DNA of 41,818 nt from the NCBI GenBank assembly GCA_022574775.1, contig JACZRI010000007.1:1-41818 (forward strand), in the 5' to 3' direction. The stretch's first letter is position 1. Each line of letters opens with the position of its first letter. Of the stretch, positions 1 to 6,986 are shown piece by piece. The position numbers and the translations under genes are program-made. This stretch comes from Patescibacteria group bacterium. Its GTDB lineage: Bacteria > Patescibacteriota > Minisyncoccia > Minisyncoccales > RBG-13-36-15. The notes below the pieces were generated by a model. That model made no database searches and had not been told where the DNA came from. It saw only the letters and a program-made list of their open reading frames with translations.

Positions 1-129
1 ATCAATAGTCCCAGCGACAAAGATGTTTCCAGTTGAAGTCTCGGTGTCATTGAAGAATGCGATCGTACCCCCAACTGCAACAGCAGCAGCAATCCCTATA
101 ATGCTTATACTAATCAGTATTTTTTTCAT
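1..129 (-). CDS. TasA/camelysin-like SipW-type signal protein, N-terminus only (partial)
   Basis: The gene starts with ATG at 129 on the minus strand and runs off the window edge, so only 43 residues are visible. They form a lysine start, a hydrophobic stretch of about 20 residues and then a TIAFFNDTETSTGN segment, the signature of SipW-dependent signal peptides in TasA/camelysin-type secreted fibre or surface proteins. It is a close paralogue of the next gene upstream (208-1011), which has TIAFFSDTETSTGN at the same place. The two are in tandem, 78 bp apart, and probably co-transcribed. A wobble-tolerant hairpin covers the SD-like GGGGAGGG. Function as a matrix or surface fibre is inferred from the signal type only. 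Confidence 0.75.
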   Translation of the reverse strand, partial: MKKILISISIIGIAAAVAVGGTIAFFNDTETSTGNIFVAGTID

Positions 130-133
130 GGTA

Positions 134-175
134 GTTAATTATCCCTCCCCGCCACTCTTAAGAATGGCAGGGAAA
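134..175 (-). promoter_or_regulatory. Intercistronic hairpin overlapping the SD of the second TasA-like gene
   Basis: On the minus strand the arms CCCTGCCATTCTT and AAGAGTGGCGGGG pair over their whole length. The two non-Watson-Crick positions are U-G wobbles on that strand. The 3' arm contains the purine-rich GGGGAGGG that would act as the ribosome site for the ATG at 129, so the stem could restrict translation of the second paralogue. The structure is seen; regulation is inferred. Confidence 0.5.
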
Positions 176-207
176 GAGAAAACTTAAATCAATCAGTTCA
201 GTAAAGG

Positions 208-1011
208 TTAGTTGCCGCAAACAAAGTTAGCGTTGTTTCGTGACTGCACTGCAGTAAAGGACATATTGCCCATTACACTATCTGATTGTGATGCGTTGTT
301 TACTAATTCACCATCACAGGTAAATCCTGGATTATCTGAAGGGCTATTTGGTCCCGGAGCAACTGGAGTTTGAAGTAGTGTACCGAAGCAAAATGCCTTG
401 CCGATATGCACGGTTGTTTGTCCAGGAAGAGGCTGACCATTCGTACCAAACAAGTTAAACTGAGAGTCAACAATTGGGAATGTCTGTCCAGGGTTACCAT
501 CTCCTGACGGAAGATCGCTTGGAGATCCCGAAAGTACAACCTGTTCATTATCCTCTAACACATTATCTCCATCGTCTGCCCAGAAAATAAAGCTCAGTTC
601 TTTTCCTAACTCACCATTCCAGTCATTACCTGTTGCACAGTTAGGATCATCTCCAACCTCTGGCTCTGTACAAGTAACATCAGAGTCCTTGGTGATAGTC
701 AGGTTCGCACAAACCCAGGAAGGATTGTCATCAACGCGTATGCTAATTGTGTCTTCTTCCCAGTCGCCTGGTTTCAAGTCAGTGTAGTTAAAAAAGAGTT
801 GATTTGTTAAGTCAGACAATTCCCATGTGAATTGACTTTGAGGCTGACCATTAAACCAAGCATCGTTGCCAATCTTCAAGTCAATGCTTCCTGCTGTAAA
901 TGTGTTTCCTGTTGAGGTTTCTGTATCACTAAAGAAGGCAATAGTTCCGCCAATACCAATAGCGGCAACTAAAGCGATTACGCTTACGCTAATTAGAATT
1001 TTTTTATTCAT
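208..1011 (-). CDS. TasA/camelysin-like secreted protein with SipW-type signal
   Basis: The 267-residue protein starts MNKKILISVSVIALV, a lysine plus hydrophobic segment, followed by GGTIAFFSDTETSTGNTF, the SipW-dependent signal-peptide pattern of TasA/camelysin family proteins. The mature part is acidic, rich in Asn, Asp, Gly and Pro, with few lysines and five or six cysteines (VCANL, DVTCTE, PNCATG, AFCFGT, FTCDGE and the C-terminal VCGN), which suggests disulfides outside the cell. No sipW-like peptidase lies in the window. There is no SD directly before the ATG. Upstream is nearly 1 kb of hairpin-rich non-coding DNA, and a tandem paralogue follows. A surface or fibre role is inferred from family resemblance. 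Confidence 0.8.
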   Translation of the reverse strand: MNKKILISVSVIALVAAIGIGGTIAFFSDTETSTGNTFTAGSIDLKIGNDAWFNGQPQSQFTWELSDLTNQLFFNYTDLKPGDWEEDTISIRVDDNPSWVCANLTITKDSDVTCTEPEVGDDPNCATGNDWNGELGKELSFIFWADDGDNVLEDNEQVVLSGSPSDLPSGDGNPGQTFPIVDSQFNLFGTNGQPLPGQTTVHIGKAFCFGTLLQTPVAPGPNSPSDNPGFTCDGELVNNASQSDSVMGNMSFTAVQSRNNANFVCGN

Positions 1012-1094
1012 TTTGTTTTTCTGTTAACTGTTATTTTTTATTATCTTCAAGTGGCTCGCCTTAGGTCCTCCTGGCCTAGGCTTTCCTCCCCTTG

Positions 1095-1129
1095 CCCGCC
1101 TAAGTTTTTCTTCAAAAAACTTGGGAGGG
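1095..1129. repeat. CCGCC...GGCGG-type palindrome (family B)
   Basis: CCCGCCTAAGTTTTT pairs with AAAAAACTTGGGAGGG around a CTTC loop. The same AACTTAGGCGGGCAAG stretch recurs in the opposite orientation at about 15220-15237, so this is a dispersed palindrome and not a local terminator. Confidence 0.6.
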
Positions 1130-1248
1130 CTTGCCCGCTTAAGTCGCAGCACATAAAGTTTATGTGTTCGATTTTTGCAGGCACTGTCCTCCTAGCTAGG
1201 ATAAGGAGAACTTAGGGTAAACCACTTCTCGATCGACCTTTGCTCCTT

Positions 1249-1296
1249 GCCCCGTATACCAAGCACATAAGTATTATGTGTTTCGGTTTTCGGGGC
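1249..1296. repeat. Nested-hairpin repeat (family A), copy 2
   Basis: An outer stem GCCCCG/CGGGGC encloses an inner stem AGCACATAA/TTATGTGTT. Related copies lie at 1148-1167 (inner stem only), 1846-1896 and, more diverged, 40062-40139. Confidence 0.65.
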
Positions 1297-1682
1297 AAAT
1301 AAAAAACGGAGCACAAGTTTTAGCGCATAAAAATTACGAGCTAAGACTTGGACTCCTTTTTCTAAAAACCAAAGCATTCCCTTTTTAGAAAAAATGCTGT
1401 AATAAATTTTTCTGTTAGTCTGCCAATAAAGCAGCACTGCTTCTTTATCTCGTTCCTCCGCGAGATAGATTTTTGTATGTCATTATACTATTATTAAATA
1501 AGAAAAGAGTCAAGAAAGAGTTATCCACACCCTGTGAGAAACTTTCTTTGGGCTCCCAAGTCAGGGAGGAAATCCGCCTACCTAAAATTTGCAAAACAAA
1601 TTTAAGCAGGTCTACTAACTGGGTGCCCAAAGAAAATCTCCCTTGTCCGCATAAATTTTACAAGATAAATTTTGGCGGGCTT

Positions 1683-1714
1683 ATAAAAATAAAAAACACA
1701 GTCAAAAACTGTGT
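1683..1714 (-). terminator. Intrinsic terminator downstream of rplJ-rplL
   Basis: Minus-strand hairpin ACACAGT-loop-ACTGTGT (1696-1714) is followed by a run of U with few interruptions. It is the first strong terminator after rplL and would also end any transcript from the promoter at 1923-1951. Confidence 0.7.
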
Positions 1715-1845
1715 CAACAAAAAAACCACCTCCGTTCCTCTCTCCAATTTGGTTGTGTTTCTTGAGATTTCCCTTCATTATCTGAATCTCTCTCCTTCTC
1801 TGGCTCGCCCTTGTGGGCGGCCTATCCCTCCTTGAATTCCTTTTT

Positions 1846-1896
1846 TACCCCGTAGGCCGAGCACATAAAGTATTATGTGCTTCAGTCCTTCGGAGC
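1846..1896. repeat. Nested-hairpin repeat (family A), copy 3
   Basis: The inner stem GCACATAA/TTATGTGC is perfect (1861-1880) and is flanked by ACCCCGTAGGCCGA on one side and TTCAGTCCTTCGGAG on the other, the same architecture as the copy at 1249-1296. Confidence 0.65.
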
Positions 1897-1922
1897 TTGG
1901 TGGTTTAATACTTTCAATAATA

Positions 1923-1951
1923 AATATAACGGACTAAAAAAACTCTGTCAA
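1923..1951 (-). promoter_or_regulatory. Sigma70-type promoter downstream of rplL
   Basis: TTGACA (1946-1951) and TATATT (1923-1928) on the minus strand are 17 bp apart. A transcript would start near 1916 and either stop at the terminator at 1683-1714, giving a small RNA of about 230 nt, or continue as the long leader of the TasA-like genes. Confidence 0.6.
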
Positions 1952-2035
1952 CCCATTCGATTTTACTCAGGGTTAACGCTGATTAACGCTGAGCTTGACG
2001 AAGCGTCAAGAATCTAAAATGTCCTACCCCTTGTC

Positions 2036-2476
2036 CTACTTTAACTCAACTTTGGCTCCGGCTGTCTCTAATTTCTTTTTTATTTCCTCTGCCTCTTCTT
2101 TCTTGGAGTTCTCTTTCACGGTTTGGGCTGAACTGGCAGCCGCATCAACTAAATCTTTTGCCTCTTTCAAGCCCTTTCCAGTAACATCTCTTACAACCTT
2201 GATCACTTCAATTTTCTTATCCCCCACTTCCTTCAACTCAATAGTAAAGATAGATTTCTCTTCTACCGCTGATACGGCATCTGCAGCCTCTGCAGCTGCC
2301 GGAGCTGCAGCCATAACTGGAGCTTGAGCTGAAACACCAAACTTTTCCTCTAAAATCTTTACCAATTCTGACAAATCCAAAACCGAAAGTTTCTCTATTT
2401 TTTCTACGAGTTCCTTGAATTTCTCCGGTACCTCAATTTTTTTCTCCTTTTTATCTTGATTTTTTTCTTCGGCCAT
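2036..2476 (-). CDS. rplL: 50S ribosomal protein L7/L12
   Basis: The 146-residue product is the stalk protein that recruits translation GTPases to the large subunit. The C-terminal domain is clear: [20 protein letters not shown] is the canonical factor-binding motif, and the protein ends AGAKVELK. The N-terminal dimerisation region ([20 protein letters not shown]) and an Ala-rich hinge (about residues 52-70) are in the right order. The length is about 20 residues above the usual 120-128, because of a charged KEKK-type N-terminal extension and a few extra residues in the C-terminal domain. It follows rplJ by 62 bp, the standard L10-L12 arrangement. Confidence 0.97.
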   Translation of the reverse strand: MAEEKNQDKKEKKIEVPEKFKELVEKIEKLSVLDLSELVKILEEKFGVSAQAPVMAAAPAAAEAADAVSAVEEKSIFTIELKEVGDKKIEVIKVVRDVTGKGLKEAKDLVDAAASSAQTVKENSKKEEAEEIKKKLETAGAKVELK

Positions 2477-2499
2477 ATAAATATAATCCTAATCTGCTA

Positions 2500-2548
2500 A
2501 TTTATCCGAATGCCGCGAATATTCGGAGAATTCGGATATCATTCGTTG
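2500..2548. repeat. ATTCGGA-type repeat between rplJ and rplL
   Basis: Several spaced copies of ATTCGGA/TCCGAAT occur here (for example ATTCGGAGAATTCGGATATC), forming small palindromes. The same word recurs four times at 31775-31835 before the Kazal-domain gene. Confidence 0.5.
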
Positions 2549-3069
2549 ATTGGGATTGCTTTATTTTTTATTGCGCTTAAAACATATATTAGACCTCTAA
2601 TATTTCCCTGTAAAACATTTACCAAGCCAGAAATAGGGCTTGAAATACTTCCGACCAATCTTGTTAAAAGCTCTTCCCTGCTCGGTAACTGGGCTAATGC
2701 AACAACTTTTTCTTTCTCAATAAATTTTTCTTCAAAAACACCGGCTAAAATTTTTAAACTCTTATTAGTCTGTGAAAATTTATAAACTGTCTTTAAAATG
2801 GAAAGCGGGTCTTCAAAGGCAAAAACCAAAGCGAGTTCCCCTTCCAGCTCTTTTTCCAGTTTAAGCCCTGTTTTTTCCAAAGCTATTTTTATCAAGGTTT
2901 TTTTCGCCACCTTCAATTGACCCCCAACTTCTTTTATCTTTTGCCGAAGATCAACCATATCTTTGACTTTCAAACCCTGAAAGTCAACAAAAGCCACTGC
3001 CTTTTGACTGTTAAGGCTTTGCGTCAAATCCTCTATGACTTTCTGTTTTTGAGCTTTTGTAAATGCCAT
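2539..3069 (-). CDS. rplJ: 50S ribosomal protein L10
   Basis: The 176-residue product anchors L7/L12 to 23S rRNA. MAFTKAQKQKVIEDLTQSL and the following VAFVDFQGLKVKDMVDLRQKI are typical of the L10 N-terminal RNA-binding domain, and the helical L12-binding tail follows (PISGLVNVLQGNIRGLIYVL). I start at the ATG at 3069: the longer frame adds residues encoded by the structured leader and would not match the family. The gene precedes rplL and has its own L10-leader-like RNA (3107-3219) and promoter. Confidence 0.96.
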   Translation of the reverse strand: MAFTKAQKQKVIEDLTQSLNSQKAVAFVDFQGLKVKDMVDLRQKIKEVGGQLKVAKKTLIKIALEKTGLKLEKELEGELALVFAFEDPLSILKTVYKFSQTNKSLKILAGVFEEKFIEKEKVVALAQLPSREELLTRLVGSISSPISGLVNVLQGNIRGLIYVLSAIKNKAIPINE

Positions 3070-3106
3070 ACCCTTATACCCCGTAGGAAATAAAAAATGC
3101 CTGTTT

Positions 3107-3219
3107 CCACAGACAATCTCCAATCTTATGAGGTTCAACCTCGTAAAATTAGTTCACAGAGATTCGGCCTCTGTTAAACTCATCCTAAACAGGTCTTATT
3201 GAATGCCTGTTGTCTGTGG
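3107..3219 (-). ncRNA. Ribosomal protein L10 leader-like cis-regulatory RNA
   Basis: On the minus strand a perfect 10-bp closing stem (CCACAGACAA with TTGTCTGTGG) encloses three hairpins: ACAGG/CCTGT, CAGAG/CTCTG and GAGGTT/AACCTC. The element sits between the rplJ promoter and start codon, where L10 leaders bind the L10-L12 complex to repress translation. A CCTGTTT inside the junction can instead pair with AAACAGG just after the closing stem, directly before CATTTTTTATTT, which would make a terminator. Position and architecture are seen; attenuation is inferred. Confidence 0.7.
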
Positions 3220-3317
3220 ATTGTAATTAGTTAAAAAAATAGCTCGCCACACAACCCCTTTTCTGGACCCGAAACTCCAGTTATTGCGCTCTCCTCTCAA
3301 CTGGCCTAACATCTCTT

Positions 3318-3345
3318 ATCTTAATTAAGTAAAAAGCATTGTCAA
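3318..3345 (-). promoter_or_regulatory. Promoter of rplJ-rplL
   Basis: TTGACA (3340-3345) and TAAGAT (3318-3323) are 16 bp apart on the minus strand. The -35 box overlaps the stop codon of the DJ-1-like gene. Confidence 0.65.
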
Positions 3346-3884
3346 GCCTTCAAAGCCTCAATGACAGCCTCGGCAAAACTTTTGGCAGAATCAGGACCGT
3401 CAGCCGTAATAATTTTTCCATCAATTACGACAGGGTCAGATTGATATTTTACTCCTTCTTCTTTTAAAACTTTGACTGCAGACTTATCCATATTATCTGC
3501 CCAAACAGTAGCTTTTTTTCCAGAAAGGACTCCTGCTTTAGCTAAAATAACAGGCGCTATACAAATTGCTCCCAAAAGTATATCTTTTTGAACAACTTCC
3601 TTGGCTATCTGATGAGCTTGAGAATCATCAATATATTTTGCCGCCCCAGAACCACCGATAAATAAAACAGCGTTATAATCCCCTACATTCAAATCATCCA
3701 ACAAGAGATCAACCTTTGCTTCACCTCCCATCATCCCTATTGCCTGGCCCAAAGAAGTACTGATTGTTTTGATTTCAGCCCCAGCTTCTTTTAAAATCTG
3801 TTCTGGAATAAAATATTCCTCGTCCCAAAAATCCCGAAAAGCAATAAGTAGAGCAATAGATTTTCCTTCTAAGATTTGGGGCAT
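3342..3884 (-). CDS. DJ-1/PfpI superfamily protein
   Basis: The 180-residue protein is the usual length for a single-domain DJ-1/PfpI member, a class I glutamine-amidotransferase-like fold that includes deglycases, chaperones and proteases. The nucleophile-elbow cysteine is visible in DILLGAICIAPVILAKAGVL, replacing the common AICHGP and so lacking the usual adjacent histidine. GKKATVWADN, DPVVIDGKIITADGP and a C-terminal SFAEAVIEAL also fit the family. The exact reaction cannot be told from sequence. It has no SD and no obvious functional tie to its neighbours mltG and rplJ. Confidence 0.9.
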   Translation of the reverse strand: MPQILEGKSIALLIAFRDFWDEEYFIPEQILKEAGAEIKTISTSLGQAIGMMGGEAKVDLLLDDLNVGDYNAVLFIGGSGAAKYIDDSQAHQIAKEVVQKDILLGAICIAPVILAKAGVLSGKKATVWADNMDKSAVKVLKEEGVKYQSDPVVIDGKIITADGPDSAKSFAEAVIEALKA

Positions 3885-3948
3885 TAGAAATTAGAAATTT
3901 ATCTAAGGCGGGACTGTTTTCCAACACGGGGGAAACCACTTTTTGGTA

Positions 3949-4935
3949 TTATTTTAAATATTTTGATTTGGCGATATTATGCTCTTCCAAAGTTCTACTG
4001 AATATATTTTCTCCTTCTGGCGTTGATAAATAATACCAAAAAGGGCTGTCTTTAGGATAAACTGAAGCCAAAATACTTTCAATGCCCGGGTTGGAAATTG
4101 GCCCCACAGGAAGACCCGGGTATTTATAGGTATTATAAGGAGAATCAATCTTAGTCTCTTCTTTAGAAACTCTGGTTGTCTTTTTCCCGGTGATGTAAAT
4201 AATGGTTGCGTCAACCTGTAATGGAATGCCATTCTCTAATCTTTTCCATAAAACTCCAGAAACCAATGTTCTGTCTTCAAAATTGTTCACCTCTTTTTCA
4301 ATCAAAGAAGCCATAGTAACTATTGCAAAAATTGATTTATTTTGTCCGGCTATTTCTTCTCTTATTTCAGAGTTTAATTGTTTGTCAAAATTATCAAGCA
4401 TTTTTCGCAAAACCCCATCTGCATTAATCTTATAAGAAAATTGATAAGTATCTGGGAACAAAAAACCTTCTAAAGAAGCGTTATTTGGAGCTGCTGCCAA
4501 AAATCCAAAATCTTGTTTAAAATAATTTACGGTAAAATTGCTGATTTTTAATTTTAACTCTCTATTTAGTCTTTCTTCAATTTGATTTATTGTGAATCCT
4601 TCTGGTATCGTTATTTTTATCCCAACCACCTTTCCGGAAATAAATTTTTCTGTGATTTCAGGAACGGTCATTCCAGGAAACAATAAATACTCTCCAGCTT
4701 GCAGCCTTCCTGAAATTCCTTTAAGAAAAGTATAAACTCTAAACAAAGACCCTGATCTGATAAAACCTTCTTTTTCTAAATTATAAGCAATTTCACTTGT
4801 AGCCTCTCCTTTTTCAACTATAAAAACTTTTTCCACATTTGAATCTGTGTCCATTGGTAAATAAATCCCCTTCCAGAAAAAAACTCCAAAAATTAATAAG
4901 AGAAATAAAATAAAAAATAAAAAATATTTTCTCAT
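3949..4935 (-). CDS. mltG: Endolytic murein transglycosylase MltG (YceG-like)
   Basis: The 328-residue protein has one N-terminal membrane helix (about residues 4-21) and a YceG domain. It cleaves nascent glycan strands at the membrane and is thought to set strand length. Signature pieces are ITIPEGFTINQIEERL (109-124), LEGFLFPDTYQF (155-166), ASLIEKEV with the predicted catalytic Glu213, and SPYNTYKYPGLPVGPISNPG (265-284). The start codon overlaps the pcm stop (ATGA), so the pair is likely translationally coupled. Length and motif order are normal for the family. Confidence 0.95.
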   Translation of the reverse strand: MRKYFLFFILFLLLIFGVFFWKGIYLPMDTDSNVEKVFIVEKGEATSEIAYNLEKEGFIRSGSLFRVYTFLKGISGRLQAGEYLLFPGMTVPEITEKFISGKVVGIKITIPEGFTINQIEERLNRELKLKISNFTVNYFKQDFGFLAAAPNNASLEGFLFPDTYQFSYKINADGVLRKMLDNFDKQLNSEIREEIAGQNKSIFAIVTMASLIEKEVNNFEDRTLVSGVLWKRLENGIPLQVDATIIYITGKKTTRVSKEETKIDSPYNTYKYPGLPVGPISNPGIESILASVYPKDSPFWYYLSTPEGENIFSRTLEEHNIAKSKYLK

Positions 4936-5567
4936 TTTGTGATTAAAGGCACAAAGGTAAATCCTGGGTATTCGGTTTCTTTAAATTGATTTTCAGATTC
5001 TTTCTGAAATAACCAGATAGAATTGCCAATCGGAGTAACAATTCTTCCTCCTACCTTTACTTGATCTTTCCAGGCTTGTGGAATCTTCTTAGCGCTTGCT
5101 GACGCAAGAATATTATCAAACCCATCGGTAAGCTCAGAACGAGATGATAGGTCAGAATAACCCTTTGAGCCATCACCCAAAATGACCTCAACTATCCCAT
5201 TTTTTATAAAATTGTATTTAGAAACATTACTTTCTCCAAATTCTTTAATTTCCGGGACAATTTCAATTGCAATAACTTTGCCTTTTTGGCCAACTATCTC
5301 AGCTAAGAGAGCTGTTGTCCAGCCAGAGCCATATCCAATATCAAGGATTTTATCTCCCAGATGAGGCTGTAAGAGTTCCAACATAAAAGCAACTACCAAG
5401 GGTTGAGAAATGGTTTGTCCAGAACCAATTGGCAAGGCTTCATTCAATTCTGCTAAATTCTTTATATCTTCGGGGAGAAAATCTACCCTTTTTATTTTTA
5501 AAAAAGCCTCAATAATATTAGAGGTCTTCAGCCAATTTTCAGTAATTAAAGAATCAATAAGAGACAT
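4932..5567 (-). CDS. pcm: Protein-L-isoaspartate O-methyltransferase
   Basis: The 211-residue SAM-dependent methyltransferase repairs isoaspartyl residues in aged proteins. SGQTISQPLVVAFMLELL and the SAM-binding DKILDIGYGSGWTTALLAEI (residues 72-91) are diagnostic of the family, as is the later KVGGRIVTPIG. Between the VILGDGSKGY strand and DNILASASA there is an extra loop of about 10 residues, DLSSRSELTD (about 139-148). Its DNA (5121-5155) resembles the CTGAGCTTGTCGAAG-type repeat seen elsewhere in the window. The gene overlaps mltG by 4 bp. Confidence 0.93.
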   Translation of the reverse strand: MSLIDSLITENWLKTSNIIEAFLKIKRVDFLPEDIKNLAELNEALPIGSGQTISQPLVVAFMLELLQPHLGDKILDIGYGSGWTTALLAEIVGQKGKVIAIEIVPEIKEFGESNVSKYNFIKNGIVEVILGDGSKGYSDLSSRSELTDGFDNILASASAKKIPQAWKDQVKVGGRIVTPIGNSIWLFQKESENQFKETEYPGFTFVPLITK

Positions 5568-5582
5568 CTTTTTAGATTATAT

Positions 5583-6230
5583 TTATTTCCTCCGAGATAT
5601 TTTTCTGAAAAACTTAGAATCAATCGCTTTTAGAAACTCCAATAAAATAGGATCATCAAAAATTTCCCTGGACCACCTTTTCCAAAGCCTATGTTGAATT
5701 TTTCCCTGTTTCTTCCAGTATTCAATACCCTGTAAAAAATTTTCCATTTTATCTACTTGTTTCACAAATCTTCCTTCTGGAGTTAAACCGTAAGTAAAAT
5801 CCAGCCAGAGATTTTTTATTTCAGTCTTTATGTTGGGAGGTAATTTATAAATAAGCCTTTCTAAACCTTTAAGTTCATCTTTATACTTTATTAATTCTTT
5901 TTTCTTTTTTTGAGCAAGAGAGAATTTCGGCCATTTTTCCAGAATTGCTTTTATTTTCTTTTTCTCTTTTGGAGATTTTGGCAAAAGAGGGTCGTAGGGA
6001 GTCGCATCAAATGAATAAACTTCACAGATATCATGAATAAGAGCCATTTTTATCGCTCTCTCAAAATTAAACATTTTTTTCTTATTTCCTAAAACCCATG
6101 CTAAGAGAGCTGTCCTGAAAATATGTTCAGCTGTACTTTCTGATCGTTTTATATCGTGGAAAATCCAACCTCTTCTTTTTTTTCCTTTTAATTTTCCTAC
6201 TTCTATAAAAAAGCTAAGAATATCTTTCAT
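5583..6230 (-). CDS. HD-domain hydrolase (YfbR/HDDC2-like)
   Basis: The 215-residue protein has the metal-binding pattern of an HD phosphohydrolase. ESTAEHIFRTALLAWVL (about 31-47) supplies the first His, and MALIHDICEVYSFDATPYD (about 67-85) supplies the HD pair. The RRGWIFHDIKRSESTAEH lead-in matches the YfbR/HDDC2 group of 5'-deoxynucleotidases, which dephosphorylate dNMPs. The C-terminal half is Lys/Arg-rich and less conserved. It sits between greA and pcm on the same strand, 15 bp before pcm. Nucleotidase activity is a family-level inference. Confidence 0.85.
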   Translation of the reverse strand: MKDILSFFIEVGKLKGKKRRGWIFHDIKRSESTAEHIFRTALLAWVLGNKKKMFNFERAIKMALIHDICEVYSFDATPYDPLLPKSPKEKKKIKAILEKWPKFSLAQKKKKELIKYKDELKGLERLIYKLPPNIKTEIKNLWLDFTYGLTPEGRFVKQVDKMENFLQGIEYWKKQGKIQHRLWKRWSREIFDDPILLEFLKAIDSKFFRKISRRK

Positions 6231-6244
6231 ATTTTTTTATACTA

Positions 6245-6265
6245 AAACCAGGCTAAGCCTGGTTT
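6245..6265. terminator. Terminator after greA
   Basis: The palindrome AAACCAGGCTAAGCCTGGTTT lies just after the greA stop, with T-rich DNA on both sides, so it can work in either direction. Confidence 0.7.
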
Positions 6266-6298
6266 ATTTATATCAAAAATCCAGATATCTTACAACTT

Positions 6299-6772
6299 TT
6301 AACTCAAGTATCTAATTCTCTTAACTTTATATAATACCTTAATTGGTGAGGAAATAACAATTTCCTCCCCTATTTTATGACCTAAAAGCGCCTTTCCTAC
6401 CGGGGACTCATTGCTGATTTCTCCCGTAGCAGGATTAGCCTCAAGCGATCCAACAATAATAAATTCGTCTGCCTGACCATCAACCTCAACTAATACTTTA
6501 GCTCCCAAATGAATAATATCCTGCCTTGCTTTAGAAGGGATCCTGATAAGCTTTACGTTCTTTAGAATTGCTTCCAATTCAGCCAATCTTATTTCAAGCA
6601 AACTTAGATCTTCCTGGAAGGAAAGATATTCTGGATTTAAATCTTCAGAATGCCAGACCTGAGGAAATTCTCCTTTTGTTTTAGCAGACCTCAACCTTAT
6701 TAAATGTTGATATTCTGCCTTCAATCTCACCAATCCTTTTTCAGTTAGATGATATTCTTTATCGTTTAACAT
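6299..6772 (-). CDS. greA: Transcription elongation factor GreA
   Basis: At 157 residues the protein is the standard Gre length. GreA enters the RNA polymerase secondary channel and stimulates cleavage of backtracked RNA. The N-terminal coiled coil spans about residues 8-75 (LTEKGLVRLKAEYQHLIRLR ... LSLLEIRLAELEAILKN), with the acidic tip in HSEDLNPEY. The C-terminal FKBP-like domain has GAKVLVEVDG, ISNESPVGKALLGHKIGEEI and ends YKVKRIRYLS. It has its own promoter (6856-6884) and terminator, so it is probably monocistronic. Confidence 0.96.
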   Translation of the reverse strand: MLNDKEYHLTEKGLVRLKAEYQHLIRLRSAKTKGEFPQVWHSEDLNPEYLSFQEDLSLLEIRLAELEAILKNVKLIRIPSKARQDIIHLGAKVLVEVDGQADEFIIVGSLEANPATGEISNESPVGKALLGHKIGEEIVISSPIKVLYKVKRIRYLS

Positions 6773-6855
6773 ATTTTAGTTTCTAAAGGGGTTTTATACA
6801 AATAGTTTAAAAATATATCTGAAACTATATTTTCGGTTTAGTTTCTAACACTTTT

Positions 6856-6884
6856 ATACTACAACCCTTACTTTATTACTTCAA
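6856..6884 (-). promoter_or_regulatory. Candidate greA promoter
   Basis: TTGAAG (6879-6884) and TAGTAT (6856-6861) are 17 bp apart on the minus strand, about 80 bp before greA. Confidence 0.5.
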
Positions 6885-6910
6885 GAATGCTTGTCAAGGG
6901 GTGCTGTGGA

Positions 6911-6986
6911 TAACCCCCAACATTTTTGGACAAAAGCATTCGCTTTGAATTATCTGCGAAGTATTGTCTAAAAATGGCGGGGGTTA
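6911..6986 (-). terminator. Long hairpin starting at the stop codon of the PRT-Lrp gene
   Basis: TAACCCCC pairs with GGGGGTTA at the ends, and ATTTTT/AAAAAT plus ACAA/TTGT continue the stem inward. An inner CTTCGC/GCGAA hairpin fills the loop. The outer arm includes the TAA stop of the gene ending at 6984. It is likely an end-of-operon structure, although no long U run follows. Confidence 0.5.

Larger units (their letters stand above)
1012..2035. other. 1-kb intergenic region rich in hairpins and repeats
   Basis: I find no convincing gene here. The region holds nested-hairpin repeats (1148-1167, 1249-1296, 1846-1896), CCGCC-type palindromes (1095-1129, about 1571-1606, about 1647-1676), a 20-bp inverted repeat around 1543-1640, a terminator (1683-1714) and a candidate promoter (1923-1951). 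A perfect TATAAT on the minus strand at 1482-1487 has only a badly spaced TTGACT (20 bp) upstream. It separates the rplL end from the TasA-like pair and probably forms that pair's long 5' leader. Confidence 0.6.

Noticed and set aside
1516-1528. Perfect DnaA box TTATCCACA, also at about 6907-6915 in reverse
   Set aside because: Single isolated boxes without clustering, DUE or dnaA nearby; not evidence for an origin, even though gyrB is in the window.
1192-1835. Open frames of 81 and 120 codons in the rplL-TasA spacer
   Set aside because: They run through hairpins and a terminator, have no SD and no protein-like composition.
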